Shown: piece after piece, positions 1 through 5,112 of the stretch
Numbering within the stretch: the stretch's first letter is position 1
Layout of the letters: each line of letters begins with the position of its first letter
NCBI RefSeq assembly: GCF_029054785.1
Contig: NZ_JAIDEN010000015.1
Span: 1 to 20,906, forward strand
Origin: Duncaniella sp.
Lineage (GTDB): Bacteria; Bacteroidota; Bacteroidia; Bacteroidales; Muribaculaceae
Length of the DNA stretch: 20,906 nucleotides
Direction of reading: 5' to 3'
Notes under the pieces: model-generated
What the model saw: the letters and a program-made list of their open reading frames with translations, nothing else
Database searches by the model: none
Told to the model about the DNA's origin: nothing
Position numbers and translations under genes: made by a program

Positions 1-181
1 AATAAAATATGTTCAAATCGCGGATTGGGGGGGGTAATTTATTGATATACAATGTATTGAGCATTGTGCTTGGATGCGTTAATGGATGAAAATCAGGATT
101 TTCCGAATAAATCATGGGGCTGAATGTGATGAAAATTCACTGTTTTTATGTACTTTTGTAGTGGCCAACAAACCGACCTTT
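1..181. other. AT-rich region upstream of the glycosyltransferase gene
   Basis: No gene is recognisable here. It holds an eight-G run at 27-34 and a Bacteroidota -7-like TACTTTTG at 151-158. An in-frame ATG at 86 could extend the downstream glycosyltransferase, but the sequence from 86 to 181 is AT-rich and unlike the coding sequence that follows, so it is treated as leader. Confidence 0.4.
151..158 (+). promoter_or_regulatory. candidate -7 promoter element of the glycosyltransferase gene
   Basis: TACTTTTG matches the Bacteroidota TAnnTTTG -7 consensus exactly and lies 24 bp before the ATG at 182, which would leave a short leader. No good TTTG -33 element is seen 19-20 bp upstream, so this is only a candidate. 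If it is real, the in-frame ATG at 86 cannot be the start. Confidence 0.4.
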
Positions 182-1105
182 ATGACTAACTTTTTTGGAA
201 AACTCAAAACACTGCTGCTTTCCTATCCCGACAAAGACTATATTGACTGGCAGATGTCGGGGCTTAAACAGGGAGTGATAGAGAACCACATCGCCCCGTT
301 GCTGATTCAGAACCTGCTTTACCGTTCTGATCCGGGCGTGACTTCGGAGCGTTGCTGCGGGGAGGAGCTTATCGTGTCTCTTTCTACATTCGGGCGGCGC
401 ATCCACGGAGTTGCTCTGACAATCGAGTCTGTGATGGAGCAGACCGTGAAGCCCAACCGTATCATTCTTTCTCTCGGCCATGAGTTTGAGGGGAAAGGCC
501 GGATTCCGGGCTCGCTCAGGCTGCTTGAGCGCCGTGGGCTTGAGATCCGCTTTACTCGCGATGTCGGTCCTTACACCAAGCTGCTGCCCGTGTTGCATGA
601 TTTTCCGGAGGCTACGATTGTCACGGTGGACGACGACATACTCTATGATTATGATTTTATTTCCACTCTTGTCAATTCCCACATCTGTCATCCGGGGGCG
701 GTCGTCGCGCCGCGATGCCGGATTATGAAGGTTGCCGGCGGACAGCTTGATCTGCCTTTCATCAGCTGGTCATTCGCGCAGGATGACTGCGAGCCTTCGC
801 GGCTGTTGCAGCCTGAAGGTGTCAGAGGTGTGCTCTATCCGCCCCGGTCGCTTGACGAGCGTGTGTTTGACGAGAAACTTTTCATGTCGCTCTGTCCGAC
901 CACTGACGATTTCTGGTTTAAGGCGATGGGGCTGCTGCGTGGCACTGAGGTTGTCAAGTGCTATTCCGACGGAAGCCGTTCGAATATTGTCAACAGTCGG
1001 TCGGATGTCTCCATGACGCTCCATGCGGTAAACAATAAGGCCGGCGGTTATGACCGGCAGTGGGAAGCGCTGTTCAGGCATTTTGATCTCGGTCGCTTCC
1101 TCTGA
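182..1105 (+). CDS. GT-A type glycosyltransferase-like protein
   Basis: Predicted 307-residue cytoplasmic protein with a Rossmann-like nucleotide-sugar half. A segment beginning IVSLSTFGRRI (about residue 64) is followed by SVMEQTVKPNRIILSL, the usual first strand and helix of GT2-like enzymes. VDDDILYD at about 149-156 carries the Asp triad expected to bind metal and UDP- or GDP-sugar. No membrane segment or signal peptide is visible. Donor and acceptor cannot be inferred; surface polysaccharide or glycan synthesis is the general role of such proteins. The ATG at 182 is preferred over the in-frame ATG at 86 because a promoter-like TACTTTTG lies between them and the extra 32 residues are low in family character. 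It stands alone on its strand and converges on the histidine kinase gene. Confidence 0.75.
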   Translation: MTNFFGKLKTLLLSYPDKDYIDWQMSGLKQGVIENHIAPLLIQNLLYRSDPGVTSERCCGEELIVSLSTFGRRIHGVALTIESVMEQTVKPNRIILSLGHEFEGKGRIPGSLRLLERRGLEIRFTRDVGPYTKLLPVLHDFPEATIVTVDDDILYDYDFISTLVNSHICHPGAVVAPRCRIMKVAGGQLDLPFISWSFAQDDCEPSRLLQPEGVRGVLYPPRSLDERVFDEKLFMSLCPTTDDFWFKAMGLLRGTEVVKCYSDGSRSNIVNSRSDVSMTLHAVNNKAGGYDRQWEALFRHFDLGRFL

Positions 1106-1112
1106 TCTGCGG

Positions 1113-1146
1113 AATAATATATGTCGCTCGGATCACATATATTATT
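1113..1146. terminator. AT-rich 12-bp stem-loop after the glycosyltransferase gene
   Basis: AATAATATATGT (1113-1124) pairs perfectly with ACATATATTATT (1135-1146) around a 10-nt loop, eight bases after the glycosyltransferase stop. There is no clean U-run on either side, so it may be a weak or bidirectional terminator between the convergent genes. Confidence 0.4.
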
Positions 1147-1147
1147 A

Positions 1148-1230
1148 TAAGTAACTCTTAAAAAATTAAACGTAATATGTTTATCCAAAGTAACCGCAGG
1201 AAGTATAAATTAATTTTCAAGAGTTACTTA
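1148..1230. repeat. 83-bp inverted repeat between convergent genes
   Basis: TAAGTAACTCTT (1148-1159) is repeated in perfect inverse as AAGAGTTACTTA (1219-1230). The symmetry extends inward through an A/T stretch to about 20 bp per arm, with roughly 40 bp of unrelated sequence between. It lies 17 bp beyond the stop of the histidine kinase gene. It could form a large terminator-like hairpin for that transcript or be the remnant of a small mobile element. No target duplication was seen. Confidence 0.5.
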
Positions 1231-1247
1231 GCGGATTTATATGGCAA

Positions 1248-2732
1248 TCATGCATTTTGCTGCTCCTCGCTCCATTTCGGGAGGGTGAAGATGAATTCCA
1301 GGCCGCCTGTCGATCGGTTGTGGACGGAGATTGTGCCGCCCAAAGATATGATTGTGCTCTTGACAATGGGGAGGCCGAGGCCTGTGCCTCCCATTTTGCG
1401 GGAGCGGCCTGTGTCGACGCGGTAGAAGCGCTCGAACAGGTGCGGGATGTGTTCGGGGCTGACGCCATTGCCGTTGTCATAGAACGAGAACACGTAGAAA
1501 CGTTTGTTTTCAGAGATGAGCCTGAGTCCGGTCTCAGTGCCTCCGGAGTGGAGTGAGGCATTGCGGATGAGACCGCAGACCATTCCCTGGAGCAGATTGT
1601 AGTTTCCTGAGACATTGCACTCCATCGGAATGTCAAATGAAAATTCGAGGTTTCCGGCAAGATTGTTGGCCGGGAGGTCGCTTTCGATCTGATAGACGAG
1701 ATCGTGCATGTCGATTTTTTCGACCGAGATCATGTCGGCGCCGTTTTCAAGGCGGGTCATGGTTGAGACGTCATTAAGCAGGTCGGTCAGTCGCTCGACA
1801 TTCATGAGCATGCGGTCAAGGAAGCGGTTGCGCGTTTCGACATCCATCTCCGGGTCGGCGATGATTGATTCGAGGTAGCCGCGGATGATGCCGACGGGGG
1901 TTTTGATCTCGTGGTTGATATTGTTGGTCAGCTGGCGTGTGATCTTGACTTTTTCCTCGATGGCATGGATCGCGACTTTTCGCTCTTTTTTGATGAGTTC
2001 CATCGCTTTCAGTCTCTCGCGGTAGAGCTTGATGATCTCGCGGGAGATGTCGCCCAGTTCGTTGCGCGGAAACTTGTCTTCGCCGGTGAAGCGGCCTCCT
2101 GTACTTGCGCGGTAGGCGAAGTCTTTCAGCAGCACCACGTTGCGCGATAGCATGCGGGTGAAGTAGTAGGTGACCAGAAGGGTGGTCAGGAGGCAGCCGA
2201 TGATGACCAGCCAGACGGTGGAGTCAACGTCGATGGCATCATGGACGTTGTCGCTGTAAGGCAGGGCTGTTCTGATGGTGACTCGGCCATCGGCGCTTTC
2301 AGCTGTTGAGAAAAGATAAAGCTCGCAGTCTTCGTCGCTTCCGAGGACGCGTCCGGACACTATTCCGTTGTCGCTGTCGTCATCGATTCCGTAGCCGCGG
2401 AGGGTCAGTCCGTTGTTGTCGACCGGAATCGGGGTGCCGAGGGAGTATTGGAGGTTGCCATCGAAATACACGCTGACTCTCACGCCCTCAAAGACTGATC
2501 CCTTGAAGAATTTCTGAAGGAAGTTCAGGAAGGTGCGCAGGTTGACGTCCTCTTCATAGACGTTGAGGATGCGGTTGTCGATGAGCTCAAGTTCCGCGCT
2601 GAAGATCTGGGCGCGGTAGTCGGCCTCTCGTTTGTACTGATAGTAGATGATGAGTCCGAAGACAATGCAGAGTATCGTCGCGATCGGTATGAACAGACGC
2701 CAGTGATAACTAATCCTTCTCTTTAAAACCAT
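1248..2732 (-). CDS. membrane sensor histidine kinase
   Basis: A 494-residue inner-membrane sensor kinase. Order of parts: TM1 at about 11-31, a sensor region of about 140 residues in the periplasm, TM2 at about 173-192, a HAMP-like linker, a HisKA dimerisation helix with the phospho-accepting His in NINHEIKTP (His274), and a HATPase domain with N-box Asn391 in LIRNAS, G1 DNGNG (419-423) and G2 GGTGLGLPIV (448-457). All catalytic boxes are intact. It follows the response regulator with a 23-bp overlap, so the two are translationally coupled partners. The stimulus cannot be told, because the sensor region matches no domain I can name. The pair is PhoR/PhoB-like in arrangement; I do not assign a symbol. 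Confidence 0.9.
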   Translation of the reverse strand: MVLKRRISYHWRLFIPIATILCIVFGLIIYYQYKREADYRAQIFSAELELIDNRILNVYEEDVNLRTFLNFLQKFFKGSVFEGVRVSVYFDGNLQYSLGTPIPVDNNGLTLRGYGIDDDSDNGIVSGRVLGSDEDCELYLFSTAESADGRVTIRTALPYSDNVHDAIDVDSTVWLVIIGCLLTTLLVTYYFTRMLSRNVVLLKDFAYRASTGGRFTGEDKFPRNELGDISREIIKLYRERLKAMELIKKERKVAIHAIEEKVKITRQLTNNINHEIKTPVGIIRGYLESIIADPEMDVETRNRFLDRMLMNVERLTDLLNDVSTMTRLENGADMISVEKIDMHDLVYQIESDLPANNLAGNLEFSFDIPMECNVSGNYNLLQGMVCGLIRNASLHSGGTETGLRLISENKRFYVFSFYDNGNGVSPEHIPHLFERFYRVDTGRSRKMGGTGLGLPIVKSTIISLGGTISVHNRSTGGLEFIFTLPKWSEEQQNA

Positions 2733-3432
2733 AGCCGAATCCGAGGCGGGTCTCTATGTTGTTGCCATAGCGGCCGATTTTTTTTCGTAGACGAGTGATA
2801 TTTGTGTCGATTGTACGGTTGGTGACCACAACGTCATCGGCCCATACGTGGCGGATGATCTCTTCGCGCGAGTAGATGCGGTTGCGGTGGGTCAGGAAGA
2901 AGGCGAGGATCTCAAGTTCGGTTTTGGTGAGGGCTATTTTCTCGCCGTCGAGACTGCAAGCCTTGTCGTTGGGGTCGATGCGCAGACCCTGATAGACTAT
3001 CTGGGGTTCAAGCACGCTGTTGTCCGCTGCGGCAGCTGCGGCTTCGCGGGCGCGGCGGGCAATCTGGGTGCGGCGCAGCACGGCGTTGACGCGGGCAATC
3101 ATCTCGCTGATCTTGAATGGCTTGGTGATGTAGTCGTCGGCGCCTATGTTGAGGCCCATCACGGTGTCGTCCTCGCCGTTGAGCGCGGAGCAGAAGATGA
3201 TCGGGGTCTCTTCGGTTGCCGATGAGTTGCGCAGGCGTTTTGCGAAGTCAAATCCGCTCAGACGTTCCATCATGATGTCGACAATGAAGAGGTCGTAGGG
3301 TATCAGGTCCATTTCCAGCGCTTCTTCGGCGCTGAAAGCCATGTCGACCTGGTAGCCTTCCTTTTCAAGGTTATATTTCAGAATCTCGCAGATTGATTCT
3401 TCATCGTCAATCACTAAAAGGCGTGTACTCAT
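2710..3432 (-). CDS. OmpR/PhoB-family response regulator
   Basis: A 240-residue DNA-binding regulator. The receiver domain (1-120) has the acidic pocket in VIDDEE (Asp9, Asp10), the phosphorylation site Asp52 in FIVDIMM, and Lys104 in YITKPF. After an Ala-rich linker (about 125-140) comes a C-terminal winged helix (about 145-240) containing LTKTELEILAFF and the recognition-helix region RTIDTNITRLRKKIG. It is the first gene of a two-gene unit with the overlapping kinase gene downstream. A near-consensus -7 box (TAATTTAG on the minus strand, 3509-3516) lies about 75 bp upstream but departs from consensus. Target genes cannot be read from the sequence. Confidence 0.92.
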   Translation of the reverse strand: MSTRLLVIDDEESICEILKYNLEKEGYQVDMAFSAEEALEMDLIPYDLFIVDIMMERLSGFDFAKRLRNSSATEETPIIFCSALNGEDDTVMGLNIGADDYITKPFKISEMIARVNAVLRRTQIARRAREAAAAAADNSVLEPQIVYQGLRIDPNDKACSLDGEKIALTKTELEILAFFLTHRNRIYSREEIIRHVWADDVVVTNRTIDTNITRLRKKIGRYGNNIETRLGFGYGFKEKD

Positions 3433-3609
3433 TATGATAGGTGGGTATATGTCGGTTAGAGAAATGCGATTTGTCGGGTCTGAGACCTGATTGCGCTGTT
3501 TAGAGATGCTAAATTACAACATTTTTCGGGGAGATCAGTGTTAACGTGTGTTAAACTCATCTGTGCGGTGAACTTTCCGTGATCCCGTCGGTTATTAAGA
3601 CATAGTTAC

Positions 3610-3617
3610 TATATTTG
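3610..3617 (+). promoter_or_regulatory. consensus -7 promoter element with no long gene downstream
   Basis: TATATTTG followed by CA is an exact TAnnTTTG -7 element on the plus strand. Transcription would start near 3625. No clear -33 TTTG is present. The only things downstream are two terminator-like hairpins and a short gene at 3824. Confidence 0.5.
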
Positions 3618-3624
3618 CACTGTG

Positions 3625-3691
3625 TTTTCATGGTATTAGATTTAAGGTTAAAGAGCAAAAAGGCTGTCGTGATGACAGCCTTTTGTTTTTG
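3625..3691 (+). ncRNA. candidate small RNA or leader RNA
   Basis: This interval runs from the expected start point of the TATATTTG promoter to the T-run of the first strong terminator, a transcript of about 65 nt with no convincing reading frame. It contains TAAGGTTAAAG (3643-3653) just before the terminator stem. It could be an independent small RNA or the terminated form of a leader for the small gene at 3824. No known RNA family was recognised. Confidence 0.35.
3658..3691 (+). terminator. intrinsic terminator, 11-bp stem
   Basis: AAAAGGCTGTC (3658-3668) pairs perfectly with GACAGCCTTTT (3674-3684) around a 5-nt loop. It is followed by G and five Ts. It fits a rho-independent terminator on the plus strand, although no protein-coding gene precedes it on that strand after the glycosyltransferase more than 2.5 kb away. 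Confidence 0.75.
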
Positions 3692-3745
3692 TGGCTGTTG
3701 CAGGGGGCGCGTCGGGGCGGCTATCTAAATAAGGTTAAAGCGAGA

Positions 3746-3771
3746 ACCATCCTTCGGGGATGGTGTTTTTC
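3746..3771 (+). terminator. second terminator-like hairpin, UUCG-type loop
   Basis: ACCATCC (3746-3752) pairs with GGATGGT (3758-3764) around TTCGG, followed by GTTTTTC. It lies about 60 bp before the small gene at 3824 and could attenuate transcription into it. Confidence 0.55.
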
Positions 3772-3823
3772 TAAATAGAGAAACTGATTCTATCTTTTTT
3801 GAAACATAAACACACACCTCACT

Positions 3824-4000
3824 ATGGAAATCCTCAAACATCTGCATCAGGAAGACAGCGCCAAGTGTCGCCGTCGCCACATCGTCCACTGTATTCTCCA
3901 CGTGACTCTCCAGCTTGCCACTCTGACCGCCGCGGTTCTGGCTCTGCATGAAATCGGGAAGGTCAAAGATTCGGTCGGCAGACTCAAACGCGCCAAGTGA
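3824..4000 (+). CDS. putative small single-span membrane protein, 58 aa
   Basis: ATG at 3824 to TGA at 3998-4000. The product starts MEILKHLHQEDSAKCRRRH, followed by a hydrophobic stretch (about residues 20-44, containing VTLQLATLTAAVLAL) and a basic amphipathic tail ending GRLKRAK. A positively charged N-terminus, one possible transmembrane helix and a basic tail suit a small inner-membrane protein. GC-rich third positions match neighbouring genes, and a strong terminator lies 80 bp downstream. A TATCTTTTTTG run at 3791-3801 might be a degenerate promoter. No family was recognised. The antisense frames over the same bases look like shadows. Confidence 0.5.
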   Translation: MEILKHLHQEDSAKCRRRHIVHCILHVTLQLATLTAAVLALHEIGKVKDSVGRLKRAK

Positions 4001-4081
4001 TCCGGCTCTGACTCTGATCCGATGGCAATGGGCCGACAGAAAGCGCGGTCTGTCAATGGATCAGAATAAAACGTGTAAAAG

Positions 4082-4123
4082 AAAAACCGCTCCGGCTGCT
4101 TTATCGCATCGGGGCGGCTTTTT
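4082..4123. terminator. bidirectional intrinsic terminator between the 58-aa gene and tRNA-Arg
   Basis: The stem CCGCTCCGGCTGC (4087-4099) with GCATCGGGGCGG (4106-4117) has one bulge and two G-T pairs, and its loop is TTTATC. A5 at 4082-4086 and T5 at 4119-4123 give a U-tract on each strand. It can therefore end both the plus-strand small gene and the minus-strand tRNA transcript. Confidence 0.8.
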
Positions 4124-4126
4124 GTG

Positions 4127-4200
4127 TGACTCCTACAGGATTCAAACCTGTAACCTTCTGATCCGTAGTCAGATGCTCTATTCAGTTGAGCTAAGGAGCC
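4127..4200 (-). tRNA. tRNA-Arg (anticodon ACG)
   Basis: Read on the minus strand, the acceptor stem GGCTCCT pairs with AGGAGTC (one G-T pair). The D stem is GCTC/GAGC. The anticodon stem TCTGA/TCAGA encloses loop CTACGGA with anticodon ACG. The T arm is ACAGG-TTTGAAT-CCTGT, and the discriminator base is A. Length is 74 nt; the CCA end is not encoded. The ACG anticodon (inosine-modified in bacteria) reads CGU/CGC/CGA arginine codons. It has its own promoter and terminator. Confidence 0.96.
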
Positions 4201-4212
4201 GTTTTGTGAGTG

Positions 4213-4244
4213 CAAAATTACGCCTTTTGTTTGAAACCACCAAA
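4213..4244 (-). promoter_or_regulatory. promoter of tRNA-Arg
   Basis: On the minus strand TTTG (complement of 4241-4244), 20 bp of spacer, then TAATTTTG (complement of 4213-4220) matches the Bacteroidota -33/-7 consensus. The start point would fall a few bases before the tRNA at 4200. Confidence 0.8.
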
Positions 4245-4259
4245 TTTTTCGAGAAAAAA

Positions 4260-4446
4260 TGTTGAAAAAGTTATTAACATTTTTATCAACATAGTTATTG
4301 ACATATTTTCAACAGTGTTGAAAACTATGTTTAAAACCTGGGGTATGAATGTTGAAAACCCGCAGGCAAAATGTTGAAAACCCTATGTCCGAGTGTTGAA
4401 AACCTGAATAAAAATGTTGAAAACCCAAGCGAAAATGTTGAAAAAC
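4260..4446. repeat. array of DnaA-box-like 9-mers; candidate replication origin or DnaA-binding locus
   Basis: Forward boxes TTATTAACA (4271), TTATCAACA (4283), TTATTGACA (4295) and TTTTCAACA (4306) are spaced 12, 12 and 11 bp. Inverted boxes TGTTGAAAA occur at 4260, 4316, 4350, 4372, 4394, 4415 and 4436, with a variant TGTTTAAAA at 4328. From 4328 on the period is 22, 22, 22, 21, 21 bp, about two helical turns. Five of these six units share the 11-mer core TGTT(G/T)AAAACC, while the 10-11-bp spacers differ, so the boxes appear selected and not freshly duplicated. The 9-mers differ from the DnaA box TTATCCACA at one to three positions. The left half is very AT-rich, like an unwinding region. 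That this is oriC is inference; a DnaA-titrating site or another protein's operator array is possible. Confidence 0.6.
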
Positions 4447-4478
4447 CGGACCATTCCAAAGGGGCTGGAATGGTCCGG
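4441..4478 (-). terminator. intrinsic terminator of the lipoprotein gene, 12-bp perfect stem
   Basis: CCGGACCATTCC (4446-4457) and GGAATGGTCCGG (4467-4478) form a perfect 12-bp stem with a 9-nt loop. On the minus strand it is followed by TTTTT (complement of 4441-4445), 28 bp after the lipoprotein stop. The U-tract is shared with the last box of the neighbouring repeat array. Confidence 0.9.
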
Positions 4479-4505
4479 TCTATGAGTTAATTATGTGGAT
4501 TTCAG

Positions 4506-5021
4506 TTATTGACCCATCAGGTCTTTCACTTTGTCGGCACCGGCCTGTGCGGCTTCGGCAGTTTTCTTCTTGGCGCTTTCAGCAGCTGCGGCTGCTTTTT
4601 CCTTGGTCTGTTCGGCTGCGTTGCTGATGGCTTCCTTGGCATCGCTCACTTTGTCGCTGACAGCTTTGGAGGTCGAATCGGCGAGTTCTTTGGCTGATTC
4701 CTTGGTAGCCTCGAAAGTGGAGTCGGCCTTGGCTTTGATGTCAAGAGCGGTGAGTCCTAAGGCTGCGGCAGGGTCCTTGGCACGGACGGCAGGAGTGACT
4801 TCGCCGAGAAAAGTTTCGGCTGCGGAGTCTTTGCCTTCGCTGATGAGCTTGTCGGCATAGTCTTTGGCTTGTCTGACATAGATTTTCAGACTGTCCGGAT
4901 CAGAGCAGTTCTCGATTTTCGCCTTCAGGGAAGCACCCTCGTCCTCGGCTTTCTTTTCGGCGCTGCAACTTACCATCATTATTGTGGCTACGAGCGCTGC
5001 TGATAGAAATAGCTTTTTCAT
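4506..5021 (-). CDS. small helical lipoprotein, LEA/apolipoprotein-like repeats
   Basis: A 171-residue protein with a lipoprotein signal; the lipobox ends at Cys19 (MMVSC), so it should be membrane-anchored. After a region of about 80 residues, the C-terminal half (about 95-165) is a hydrophilic Ala/Lys/Glu/Ser-rich helix with heptad/11-mer-like repeats (such as AKELADSTSKAVSDKVSDA and AAAAAESAKKKTAEAA). This is reminiscent of LEA-type or YtxH-like proteins. No catalytic motif is seen. It is a single gene on its strand with a strong terminator; no consensus promoter was found in the 91 bp before it, so read-through from porU is possible. An envelope-stress or spacer role is a guess. Confidence 0.85.
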   Translation of the reverse strand: MKKLFLSAALVATIMMVSCSAEKKAEDEGASLKAKIENCSDPDSLKIYVRQAKDYADKLISEGKDSAAETFLGEVTPAVRAKDPAAALGLTALDIKAKADSTFEATKESAKELADSTSKAVSDKVSDAKEAISNAAEQTKEKAAAAAESAKKKTAEAAQAGADKVKDLMGQ

Positions 5022-5112
5022 AACTTGGTATAATAAGTTTTACCTTGTTATAAAAATCAAGCCTGGCGAAATGTTCATTTTCAGGGGCGAAATGTGTGGA
5101 GCTTGGGGCGGT

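Larger units (their letters stand above)
3643..3771 (+). repeat. two tandem 'TAAGGTTAAAG + hairpin + GTTTTT' modules
   Basis: The 11-mer TAAGGTTAAAG occurs exactly at 3643-3653 and 3730-3740, 87 bp apart. Each copy is followed after about 5 nt by a different hairpin (3658-3684; 3746-3764 with a TTCGG loop) and then by GTTTTT. The shared layout with unlike stems suggests a functional unit, such as tandem small RNAs or tandem attenuators, and not a simple duplication. No named family was recognised. Confidence 0.45.

Noticed and set aside
27..34. Run of eight Gs as a phase-variation tract
   Set aside because: It lies outside any reading frame and well before the likely promoter of the glycosyltransferase gene; nothing shows a switch.
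2710..3432. Naming the regulator/kinase pair as rprY/rprX or phoB/phoR
   Set aside because: The regulator sequence does not resemble RprY as I remember it, and no phosphate-related gene is nearby, so no symbol is justified.
3630..3728. Short plus-strand frame of 32 codons starting just after the orphan promoter
   Set aside because: It runs through the strong terminator stem and a Cys/Gly-rich stretch with no protein character; the hairpin explains the sequence better.
4014..4064. Inverted repeat CTGATCC...GGATCAG with an inner GACAGA/TCTGTC hairpin
   Set aside because: Moderate stem after the 58-residue gene, probably part of its 3' leader-out region; no T-run and no known family.
3847..4215. 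Minus-strand frame of 122 codons overlapping tRNA-Arg
   Set aside because: It covers the tRNA and the terminator and is antisense to the more plausible 58-residue gene.
3948..4265. Plus-strand frame of 105 codons
   Set aside because: It is antisense to tRNA-Arg and crosses its promoter and terminator; composition is not coding-like.
4260..4446. CRISPR array
   Set aside because: The repeated unit is only 9-11 bp with 10-11-bp spacers, changes orientation, and no cas genes are present.
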